Position numbers and translations under genes: made by a program
Assembly: GCA_905116865.2 (NCBI GenBank)
Contig: CAJHNH020000209.1
Span: forward strand, 199,213-263,212
Reading direction: 5' to 3'
From: Candidula unifasciata
Lineage: Eukaryota > Mollusca > Gastropoda > Stylommatophora > Geomitridae
Length of the DNA stretch: 64,000 nucleotides
Shown: piece after piece, positions 38,925 through 64,000 of the stretch
Numbering within the stretch: the stretch's first letter is position 1
How the letters are laid out: the number at the start of each line of letters is the position of its first letter
The notes under the pieces: model-generated
The model's input: the letters and a program-made list of their open reading frames with translations, nothing else
Databases searched by the model: none
What the model was told of the DNA's origin: nothing

Positions 38925-39485
38925 GCGTTAGTAACAGTTCTTACCCTTGCGTTTAATAACCATATTTCCAATGGTATTCGCGCATACGTACTTTAAAACT
39001 TTGCTTCTAGCGTTTGAAGCTTTAAGTTAGGTTTAAAATTTTCATTTCATCGGTTATTCTGAAGTTTTATATTTAAATTTTCGCATCTGAAACAGGAGTT
39101 AAGGGAAAAACAGAATTGCTTTCAGAGCAATTCATCTACCCACAAGTCATTCTATTTCCGGTTTATGTAGTTTAGATAATATAGTTCACGTTTATTTTGC
39201 AAACATTTGGCTAAATTTTTTTTTTTGAATAACAAAAATGTATGATTGTCTTATTTGAGAAGTATTATTATGCAATGATTTTGATGAAAATCGCACAATT
39301 AGGGTTAAATAAATTTTCCATCCGAATATCACAACACTGAAAAGAAGTTCGCCCTTCGCTACGGCCGCCATATTGGTTAACTACTGAGATTTTTAGGAAG
39401 AGCTTCTAAATCTCTAAACATCTGCACAATTGTTTCATCTGGGGGGTTGTTTTCCTAACACTTTAGTGGGGGAGGGTCCTTTGTA
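38925..39485. promoter_or_regulatory. Candidate bidirectional promoter between PP1 and the ankyrin-repeat gene
   Basis: The block just upstream of the PP1 start is free of recognised repeats and richer in CpG than its surroundings. It contains two YY1-like ATGGCGGC cores in opposite orientation: AAATATGGCGGCG on + at 38925-38937, and CCGCCATATTGG at 39365-39376, which reads CCAATATGGCGG on the - strand. Such cores often sit at the transcription start of animal housekeeping genes. Roles are inferred. No TATA box is evident. Confidence 0.4.
38945..38963 (-). CDS. Possible first coding exon of the ankyrin-repeat gene
   Basis: On the - strand an ATG at 38963 is followed by five codons (VIKRK) and one base before a GTAAGA donor at 38944. 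The phase fits the exon at 35971-36115 (G joined to CT makes Ala). It lies just inside the divergent promoter region. The ATG and donor are seen; their use is inferred. Confidence 0.3.
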
Positions 39486-55772
<16,287 letters not shown>

Positions 55773-55965
55773 GCACAAGGAGGCCTGGTGCACTCAATCT
55801 TTGTTTAGCGCATTCTCAAGGAATTAACTTGTTTGGGGGGTTTATGTTTTCCTCTGGGTCTCACTTCATGCTGTTGGGGTTGATAAGAATAGCATTGTAC
55901 TTTTTGTAGTCTCAACATCACAAACAGTGATTCAGCTTGGACAGTTTCGTAAATTTTGTTGTTAA

Positions 55966-55971
55966 AATAAA
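55966..55971 (+). terminator. PP1: PP1 polyadenylation signal
   Basis: AATAAA about 195 bases after the PP1 stop codon, in a stretch free of recognised repeats. This would give a short 3' UTR. It is the first canonical hexamer after the stop. Confidence 0.65.
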
Positions 55972-55984
55972 ATCATGGTATTTT

Positions 55985-56700
55985 TGATAAGGCATTCTTG
56001 ATACTTATGTTTGCAGCGTTGCTACCATCTAGAGAAAATTGTCTTGCTGAGAGTCATCTCTCTCTCTCTCTCTTGCTCTTTTTTTCTTCTGTAATGTTGA
56101 GCTGGGATGTGCTTTTTATTCATGACCGTGTCCCAATATGGCGGCTTATTCATCAACAGTATGTGCTTTTGCTCTCCCAGAATCCTTTAGTGAAGGTGGT
56201 GGTATCTGCCACGGATATCCTCGGGTTGCTAAATGTGTGTGGATGCGACGGGCTTGGGGCAGTTGCTCTATTGTTGATTCACTCTTCTGACATGGTTGTG
56301 GATATTTCAGTCCATTTCCCTGGTTTTTTTTTTAAGTTATAGTTTAAGATGAAAAGACAGATCTTCTAAAGTAAAGAAACTTCAAAATCTAAACTTTTTT
56401 TTTTTTACAGATAAAAGGATGTAAATACTCATATAACATTGATTTAACAAACTTTTCTTTTTACTTATTTTTTTTTCTCTTTTGTTATGTGGCTCAAAAT
56501 GTATGTTTTATGTGAAGAAAGTGTTCTATGTGTCAGGATTTCTTTCAATTTCATTTCAAAATATTAATAATACTAAATGAAAGTTGTGACAATACATTTG
56601 TGACAGCTCAGCTGCATATGGTGTTTCTCTGAATTTTTTTAGTGTTATGTTTTGTTATCTGCTCCATTTTTCTATCATTGATAGTGTTGTACTGTCGGAT
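55985..56700. other. Downstream of PP1; no gene recognised
   Basis: A (TC)n run near 56058 and T-rich stretches. Short open frames here lack splice partners or recognisable domains. Confidence 0.4.
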
Positions 56701-57249
56701 GCCGTTAAATCTTCTGGCAGGGGGCTTTGTGTAGTGGCTAGGTGCTCGCCTCCGAGCACAAAGATCCCGAGTAAATCTATATTGAGCCGGAATTATTGTT
56801 TTCAGTATAAGCTTTGTTTTTTTTTTAGCCAAAGTAGGCGTTGTGAAGACATATCGTTGTGCCGGGATTAATCGCAACTGCAGACAGATCGCCTACATTG
56901 ATTTTAACAGTGGTACCTACAAACAATGGTTTAGACTGAGAGCAATGGCGAACTACTAAATGTTAATTTGCCAAGAAAAACCACAACAGTTAGAAAAAGC
57001 TGGAGTTGGTTCTGCAAAGGATACGATTTTTTTGGTCCTCTTTAGTTTGTGTTAAACCATTCGCCTTATACTCTGCAAGCTGAAGGTCCAATTCTGAACC
57101 CGGAGCTTTAGTTTGCAAGTGCAGACATTTCTGAGAATCTGTGGGGATCATTTCTGGAGCTGCAGAGTTTATGCTGTGTGCAATGCTCTTGCATGCAACC
57201 AGCCATTCTTTAAACCCATCACTTTGAATTCAACGATCTCACCTTTGTT

Positions 57250-58390
57250 AAACTGGTCTAAACGTCACTTTTTTCTAGAAAAATAGGTGCGTGTACTCAC
57301 TACAAAGTCTATTACCGTAGTGCTGACAAAAGGTGCCGGTACTGCAAAACACTATGAAGAAAAGCCCTGCATCGTAATATAATGCCTCTGAATATTTCTT
57401 GGCTGTCGAGTTGCCATCTTTGATGAAACATTCTTTTGCATTCGCCCTTATAAGGGCAGATAGCATGTGGTGCTGTGGTTTACAGAGAGGCTGTGATATC
57501 CTTTCGACCTTGATATCTACGACTTTCTGCCTATCACAGTTGCAGCAAAATCCTAAAAGTTCCTATTAGGGCAGGCTTGTCGAGCCATTGGGGTTATTTT
57601 TTTATATTTGGCCCTAGAATCCACACAGGACAAAACCAAATATGTTTGTTCTCACACAGTAGAGGCTAGAACTGGTATCATTCTTCATATTTGGACATTT
57701 TGAGCTGTCATTTTATCAATTTTACAGTTTCATTCATGGGTAGCTGACATTCGTAAACTGTTGACTAGATGATACCCCAGCCTGTTATGTTAATTTTAAT
57801 TGTATGTGTCATTGGTGAATTACATGAATTCGTTATTGTTGGATATAACCTAGATATACTAGAAATGTTGCTATCTGTAACAATTAGTAGTGACTTACAG
57901 AGTCGCAGCCATGATAGCACTGTAGTTAGTGCATAGGCTTACCTAGATGGTAATCTGGGGTTCGGTTCTCAATATTAAAAAAATTTTGTAAACTTTATTT
58001 TTCTGTGGTCAACACTGTTATGCTTTTGTTTTGCCCTTAGAATGGTGGGTTTTGTGTTGTAGTTATCTAAGATGGGATATCTCTACCTGTTAGGCCCAAC
58101 ACATCCAGTTTCAGAAGATCCTCATTTGCCTTTGATGGCATGCTTGTTACAATGGCAAACTACTGAACATAATTTTATCTAGAACAACCACATCAGATAA
58201 ATGCTGGGGTTGGTTTTGCAGCGTAAAGGACACAAACTTTTATTACGAGGCAGTAGGTCGACCTTTTCCCTCCAAAAGTAAGGTTCTGAAGCCCACACGG
58301 GAAAACAGCTATACATTTTGGACTAAAAGAGGTTCCATGTGTTGGTTGTGAGCAATAGTCTGAATTCTGACATTACAAGTTTGAGGGTAA
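57250..58390. other. Repeat debris; no gene recognised
   Basis: Contains a possible SINE head near 57905 (GCACTGTAGTTAGTGCATAG, GGGGTTCGGTTCTC) and a family A 3' piece at 58150-58240. The rest is unassigned. Confidence 0.4.
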
Positions 58391-58399
58391 ACATTTACA

Positions 58400-58525
58400 G
58401 CTATAGATTTACAATCGGACAGTTACTGGTGCCGTCGGAATTGGAACTCTTTGCTTGCTGCGGCAGATAGGGATTGAGCGCTTATGGGAAGGCCCCAAAT
58501 GCTGTGATGTTGGTCTTAATTCAAT
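58400..58525 (+). pseudogene. 3' end of RNase H-type non-LTR element
   Basis: TVTGAVGIGTLCLLRQIGIE then RLWEGPKCCDVG: the finger is mutated from C-P-E-C to G-P-K-C. Confidence 0.65.
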
Positions 58526-58529
58526 GTCG

Positions 58530-59100
58530 GTGAAGAAATGTGCCCTGACTAAGTATATGCGGTCATGGTTTCAGCCATTTTATGTAGCAGTAGTACATTT
58601 ACCTAGTAATATATGGCTGCACAGGGGCATAGAAATAAAGGAAGGCCACACACACGAAAAACAGAAGTGAGCTGGAGAATTAAGTTAAAGGGTGAAGAGA
58701 GCTGCATGCAATAGCAAAAGATAGAATGACTTGGCATGAGTTGGTTGAGGGCCTTTGCTCTATTGGGGGCTAAGGCAGAAAGAAGTACATTTTGCACGAC
58801 CTCCAAAAAGTGTTTGATATGTCCTCATGAAAGTCGCAAATGGGGGAGAGTGGCTGAACAAGTATGGAAAATGATTACGCTGCAAGTTTTGTCTACTTTG
58901 GTTAGTCGTCTTGTTAAAATTAAAGGTGTTAGAATTAAAGCAATGTTTCCCGGTTGTAAATTTTCACAAAGAAAACACAAACAATAGACGGTACAATTTT
59001 TTGCATGGCATATTTCGCTGTATCTCTTCAGGTGCATACTGCAGTAACAATTACATAAATGAAGCAAATCAGTAAATCCTTTATAACTGAAGTACAAATT
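58530..59100. other. No gene recognised
   Basis: Possible retroelement remnants (AGATAGAATGACTTGGCATG near 58720) but no clear motif. Confidence 0.35.
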
Positions 59101-59104
59101 CAAC

Positions 59105-59430
59105 AACAATCAATCACAGCTGTCTGTTTTACAAGATCAGTGAAATTGTGACAACAGAGACGAAATGCCTTAGAAGAGCTGCAGGAGTTTCAAGGAAAGA
59201 CAGAATATGAAATCAATTGAATGCTAGGAATAAAGCCAGTCTCACAAGTCATCAAAGAACAACAAATGAAGTGGTCTGGACACTTAACAAGTATGCCCCT
59301 AAAATGTTACAACGGGCATAGAGCGAGTGGAAGACCTCACAAAATATGGAGTGATGGCATTAAGAACAGCTTTACAGAAAAGAATGTCAGTCTTAATAGT
59401 GCTCTTGACAGAGCTTATCAATGAATGTTA
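59105..59430 (+). pseudogene. Non-LTR reverse transcriptase 3' fragment
   Basis: TETKCLRRAAGVSRKDRI then MLGIKPVSQVIKEQQMKWSG, HLTSMPLKCYNGHRASGRPH, KIWSDGIKNSF. The CLRRAAGVSRKDRI part is the same family as 772-990. Frameshift near 59215. Confidence 0.8.
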
Positions 59431-60379
59431 CACTCCCTCCTCCAACACTTTGCTGCAGAACAAGGTAGAAGAGAAGTGGTGCAGTGTCAGTATCATATCT
59501 TTTTGTTTACAAAGTTCAGGGCATTGTTCACTTATTAAAATTAGACAGACAAGTCGTAGTACAGTTGATCCTGATTGATGTTAATAATGATGAGCCCAGT
59601 GACAAAACTGATGATGAATCAGTTGCCTGCCATTCTGCCCATAACTACTAGATAGAGGTGAGCAGAGGCTGGTTGCAGTTTAGTTGTTATTTAGCAGCGG
59701 ACATGTTGCAAGATCACGCCTGTCCGGTTTTTGTATGTTGCTAACCTGTTCTTATTTATACCTTAGCTATGTTTATGGTTTGTTAAGAACAAAACAAAAA
59801 AATGTATTTGTGACACATCTAGGCAGTTTTTGTTATCTTTGTGAATGTTTGTTAAGTTCATGTGGGAATATTGTTTGTGAGATCAAGAATAGACCCGCTG
59901 CTTCTCCAACACGCATGTCGTAACAGCCGATTAATGGGGGGTTTCATTCCAAAGCCGGACTGCAACTGCCTGATGCAAGGAACAAACAGTCTGCATTCAA
60001 ATAAGTAATGCAACACTTGTTCTGGAACAAGTCTAAAAGTTGAGAGGTGGGCGAAGGTGAAGAATAATCATTTAACGATTTTCCTGCGCACTAAGCCTGC
60101 CTGTCTAAGGATGGATACTCTATTGCACTGTCCTTTTTTAACCACTGACAGCCTTCAATGTCTTTGTATCATAGTTACGAGTAGCAGTAGCCAACATATC
60201 AGCGTACTCATTACGCAGCACATATGTTATGGGCTCAAGTCGTTATCCAGAACTTGAGTTTTGCATACGGATCTGGTTCATTTGTGACATGCTAATAGCA
60301 GCCTGATTAAAAGTCTGCCTGTTTTCCTCTCAGACAGCATTGAATATCTGCAGAACTTCCTCCACAACCCACCTGTTGA

Positions 60380-60560
60380 ATTAGTTTTTCAGATTCTCTG
60401 TTTTATTGCACTGTCTGTCTGATCCTATAGAAGCTTCCCCACTCTTTATTATAAAGTAGCTTTCTGTCCAGAGAAGCGGCAGCAGCTAGTCTATCAGCCT
60501 GCTCGTTACCCCGCATGCATGAATATCCTAGACAAATATCCATCATATGCTCCTGATCTG
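60380..60560 (-). pseudogene. RNase H domain fragment of non-LTR retrotransposon
   Basis: The reverse strand reads ICLGYSCMRGNEQADRLAAA then ASLDRKLLYNKEWGSFYR; G-N-E-Q-A-D is the final catalytic motif. Confidence 0.75.
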
Positions 60561-61014
60561 AGTCTTATCAATTGATGCAAGCCACTCTGTGCGCAAGATG
60601 CCAGTTTCAGTTTTGACCCAGCCAAGAATGCACACCAGGAAAAAGTCCTGGGAAGTAAAGTTGCCCGGCTGAGGGCTGATCGGTCTATAACAATTCTCGA
60701 GTCTAGACTAGCATCGTATGCACCACTGATGTGGGTAGAAAGGGTCCATTGTCTATTTCTCTTTTTCTGTTGCACTGTTCAGAGAGACTTAACTACACCC
60801 GGTTTATCACAAAGTAGCTCACTGCCTAGAGGAGTGGTGGCAGCCAATCTGTGAAGACTGATGCAGCACATGACCAACCTCTGTCGATTCATACAGCTGC
60901 CCCCTCCTCCATCCCAGAGTTCTAGCTGGCCAGACCTGGGATATTTCTACTACTGTTAGCAATTTTTTTTTAATACATAGCTACCAGTCTGGGATTTAAA
61001 AAAAAATGTTGAAT

Positions 61015-61260
61015 TAAAAATCGACATCATAGCACTTGGGACAGCCTTATAGGCGCTCCATCCCCATCTTCAGCAGCAAGCAAAGAGTTCTAATTCCGAT
61101 AGCACCAGTAACCGTCTGTTTGAATATCCGTCTCGCGTTTTCCCTGAGTGTTGAGCGCCGGCCTTTAACTCCTCGCAGCGCCATTTTCCCCAGACTGTAA
61201 TGATCTTTCTCTGCCTCCACACTGTTCAATGGCTCCACAATAGTTCAGAACATCCAGCTT
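61015..61260 (-). pseudogene. 3' end of RNase H-type non-LTR element
   Basis: The reverse frame reads MEPLNSVEAEKDHYSLGKMA, RRIFKQTVTGAIGIRTLCLL, LKMGMERL, then a broken finger. Confidence 0.7.
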
Positions 61261-61289
61261 GTCACACACACACAAAGTGAAGTATATTT

Positions 61290-61440
61290 TCGATGCCTTT
61301 AGGCATAAAGGGCTAGACCTATATTTTTATAGACCAATCAGCACAAGAGGGGTGATGTAGTCAGCATCACGCTGGCCGCATTTACTTCCTGAGACTGCAC
61401 CCGGTACCCACTCAAGACTGGGTTGACCTGGGCAGCTTGT
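61290..61440 (-). mobile_element. SINE (family B), reverse, head missing
   Basis: ATGCCTTTAGGCATAAAGGG, GATGTAGTCAGCATCACGCT, CACCCGGTACCCACTCAAGA. Confidence 0.8.
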
Positions 61441-61534
61441 CATAGTCTGGGATAAATCTCTTAACACCAGTTTAAGCTGATAGGTGCAATCTGTTCTAAG
61501 GGCACTGGTGACCTAAATCATTATCAAAGGCTAA

Positions 61535-61870
61535 CTTAAGGAAAATTAACACCTGAGAAAAGCCACCGCCTTAACCGTCCAAGACAAAGTTAGAAATGAT
61601 ATTATCAGACAAACTTTGGCATATGAATGGCTTGGGCATATTGAGAGAATGTCAAATGATAAAGAGGTAAAAACTATACACAAGGGAGCTGAATGGTCGT
61701 AGACCACGAGGCAGACCAAGAGGATGATGGAGAGATAATGTCCAGACAAACCTGCAAACACTGGGTGTCACCAACTGGAAAGAGAATGCTAACTAGAGAG
61801 ATGAGTGGAGGTGGGTGATGTCTACAGCAATGAATCTCAAGGGCTCGGAATGCTAAAGAAAAAGACACAC
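61535..61870 (+). pseudogene. Non-LTR reverse transcriptase 3' fragment
   Basis: EWLGHIERMSNDKEVK, then GRRPRGRPRG-WRDNVQTNLQ and TLGVTNWKENAN, ending NLKGSEC, a frameshifted sister of 27160-27415 in the other orientation. Confidence 0.8.
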
Positions 61871-61904
61871 TCTGGGAAAAACACTGTAAGTAAGTAAAGT
61901 TAAC

Positions 61905-62108
61905 GACCTTTTTCCACATCTTCAGGCATATAGGGCTAGACCTGTATTTTATAGACCAGTCGGCACAAGATGGGTGATCTGGTCAGCATCTCGCCGGGTC
62001 CACCCGGGAGCCAAGGTCATTTTTGAAAAAAAATTCGGCTCCACCTAGGAGCGAACCCACGACCTTCCGATCCGCGGCAAGCATCTAGCCCATGCCACAG
62101 CGACTCCT
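61905..62108 (-). mobile_element. SINE (family B), reverse
   Basis: TCAGGCATATAGGGCTAGAC through GGAGCGAACCCACGACCTTC (reversed B box) to GCATCTAGCCCATGCCACAG (reversed A box). Confidence 0.85.
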
Positions 62109-62119
62109 CAACACTATAC

Positions 62120-62340
62120 AGCAAATTTAATAAGAAGCTGAAGATCAATGCCTATGCAGGTGCTACACATAAAAAGATCAAGAGCAAGAGGTCACCCTAG
62201 GAGAAGATGGATTGATAACATCAAAGAGCTTCTACAGCGACATGGAGTGACAATAGCCATTGCTACCCATCAAGCAGTGGATCAAAAACTGTTCCTTTCC
62301 ACGAAGCTAAACGGCAGAAGTGGAAATTGATGATGATGAT
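62120..62340 (+). pseudogene. Non-LTR reverse transcriptase 3' end with GAT tail
   Basis: RSRARGHPRRRWIDNIKELL, QRHGVTIAIATHQAVDQKLF, then TGATGATGATGATGC. Typical RGRPR.RW.DNI.E end. Confidence 0.8.
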
Positions 62341-62545
62341 GCATCAGATAAGAGCTGAAAAGAACTGGGACTGACAGATATAGACACTTTCAGTGTACAC
62401 AAGTATCCTTGTAAGCAGTGGCTCTCAAACTTCCTATCGCCGCAACCCTTTAATACAATTCCCTCATGTTGTGGCGACCCCAAAAAATATTTTCCTTCGT
62501 AGCTTTAATGAATGTGTGTTTTCCGATGGTCTTAGGCAACCCATG

Positions 62546-62818
62546 ATCGCCGTGGTATAGGCGGCTAGACGCCCGCCTGCTGATCAGAAAGTCGTGGGTT
62601 CGCGTCCTGACCGAACCGGACTTTTTTTTTTTTTTTTATATCAAAGATGACCTTGACTCCCAGGCTTGAGCAAGTAGCAGGTGCAGCCCTGGGAAGTAAA
62701 GTCTGCCGGCGTGGTGCTGACCATATCACCCACCAAGTGCCAATTGGTCTATGAAAAAATAGGTCTAGCCCTATATTCCCAATACACCTAAACTTGTGGA
62801 AGAGGGACTTTTACTTTA
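62546..62818 (+). mobile_element. SINE (family B)
   Basis: ATCGCCGTGGTATAGGCGGC, GTCGTGGGTTCGCGTCC, T-run, body to CACCTAAACTTGTGGAAGAG. Confidence 0.85.
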
Positions 62819-63329
62819 GGCAACCCGCGCAAAAGGCTTGTTCAACACAAAAAAGGGTTGAGAGCCGATGCTGTTAAGAAATCTCCACTTCGAAAAAGAC
62901 ACCTGGCCTCATTGGCAAAGTGTGCAGAGCAAGCTATGGGGAACCATGAAGGACCTGCTACTGACATGCGAGTTTATTGAGGCAACCCACCTGATGGTCT
63001 GATCTAAGCATACGAAACGGAACGCAAAGAAGAAGTTAAGGAATCTGTAGCCAACCTAGCATTGGCTAATAAATAACACACACACACACAAAAGCTAAAC
63101 ATCTGGTCTTTACAGAATTATCTTATTGCATCTAGATAACAGACATAACATCAGCTGATAGGCATAAAATGACACTCCAGACAATAGTGTTGTACATTTA
63201 TTCAATATTGTTTAGACAAAAACAAAGATTTTTCCAATAAAATGGTTGTCAAGTGTGAAGACAATGCTGCTAGAAGTTAAAAAAAAAACGTATTTGAGAC
63301 ATACATGTTTCCACTTTTACAATAACACT

Positions 63330-63995
63330 TGTTCAGACATGTTTCCGAGTACAGAAGAGTCACACATGTTTTTGTGTTGAAAAAAAAAATGTTCATGCAC
63401 GTTTTTTTTAAACTTTTTTTGGGCACATTTTTTCTTTTCTCAAAATCTGCTTATGCCGCTAGGCGTCGCAGTTCATCAGACGATCAGCAGCTGAGCTCAG
63501 TCACTTGATATGCCATGATGTTATGCAGTCTCAAGTTGTCAGGGACTCCTTCAATCCATATTCTTCTTGGTCTTCCCCTGCCTCTTGATGTTTCAATTTT
63601 CAGGTTGTACGCTCTTGCTGCTGGCATCTTTGGTTTTAATCTCATTAGATAGCCAAAAGATTTTATTCTGTTTCTTTCTGGCACATTTCCATGTTGAAAA
63701 CAGTTGTTCACATGTTTTTGTTATGTTTGTTCAAATATGTTTTTGTATTAACAAAAATGGTTGCTCAGACATTTCCATGTTAACAAAAACAGTTGTTCAT
63801 ATGTTTTTGTTACATTTATTCAAATATGTTTTTATGTTAACAAAAACAGTTGTTTAAACATTTCTGTGTTAACAAAAACAGCTCATGCGCTGTCCTTACA
63901 TTTGTTTTAAAAAACAAACAGTTGTTCAGACATTTCCATGTTGATAAAAACAATTGTTCACACATGCTTATGTGTTAACATAACCACTTGTTTAC
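63330..63995. repeat. Degenerate direct repeat of GTTGTTCA-CATGTTTTTGTGTTAACAAAAAC units
   Basis: Irregular ~35-45-bp units alternating TGTTCAnACATGTTT and TGTTAACAAAAACAGTTG. An RT fragment (63460-63700, reverse) interrupts the array, which reaches the window edge. Confidence 0.75.
63460..63700 (-). pseudogene. Non-LTR reverse transcriptase 3' fragment
   Basis: The reverse frame reads RNRIKSFGYLMRLKPKMPAA, RAYNLKIETSRGRGRPRRIW, IEGVPDNLRLHNI and ends AYQVTELSC. Confidence 0.8.
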
Positions 63996-64000
63996 ATCTT

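Noticed and set aside
39365..39376. Start codon or coding exon at the second ATGGCGGC (- strand)
   Set aside because: The frame from it hits stops quickly; better read as a promoter motif.
55998..56342. 114-residue open frame downstream of PP1
   Set aside because: No recognisable domain, no splice signals, begins beside a (TC)n run after the poly(A) signal.

Overview
This is nuclear DNA from a metazoan. Genes are split by GT-AG introns, there are tRNA-headed SINEs, dozens of 3' fragments of non-LTR retrotransposons, long (GT)n microsatellites and many minisatellites. The style (3' retroelement tails ending in GAT triplets, tRNA-derived SINEs, a PP1 protein close to the animal alpha/gamma type) suggests a lophotrochozoan, most likely a gastropod mollusc. 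That placement is inference. There is no bacterial, phage or CRISPR content.

Two genes carry the window and are transcribed away from each other. On the + strand, 39486-55772 is a complete seven-exon gene for a serine/threonine phosphatase PP1 catalytic subunit (328 aa, all catalytic and metal ligands present, poly(A) signal at 55966). On the - strand, from about 36.1 kb (possibly 39 kb) down to 2 kb, is a long ankyrin-repeat gene rebuilt from splice signals and reading phase: eleven contiguous in-phase coding exons (31681 down to 6919) giving about 690 residues, with ankyrin repeats in the N-terminal half and a Pro/Ser-rich, then Lys/Arg-rich tail. I do not recognise a named orthologue. Its 3' end was not found and probably lies to the left of the window. 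The roughly 0.5 kb between the two genes holds two YY1-like motifs in opposite orientation and looks like a shared promoter.

Region by region: 1-7.4 kb holds a 110-bp tandem repeat and a ~1.7-2.2 kb segment present twice (741-2489 and 5147-7353), each copy carrying an intact version of the same ankyrin-gene exon; one copy ends at the only N in the window. 7.4-36 kb is introns of the ankyrin gene, filled with retrotransposon debris, SINEs, MITEs and minisatellites (16, 19, 24, 29, 32, 40, 56 and 88 bp units), plus ~0.9 kb of (GT)n at 33 kb. 36-39.5 kb is the intergenic region. 39.5-55.8 kb is PP1, whose first intron contains a broken transposase-like gene, a ~290-bp foldback and a tandem array of exon-like units, and whose fourth intron contains an 84-bp repeat array made of polypyrimidine-AG units. 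56-64 kb shows only mobile-element remains and simple repeats.

The most interesting items are the duplicated exon whose two copies cannot both be spliced in without an immediate stop, the two intronic arrays built from splice-site-like units, and the divergent PP1/ankyrin pair.
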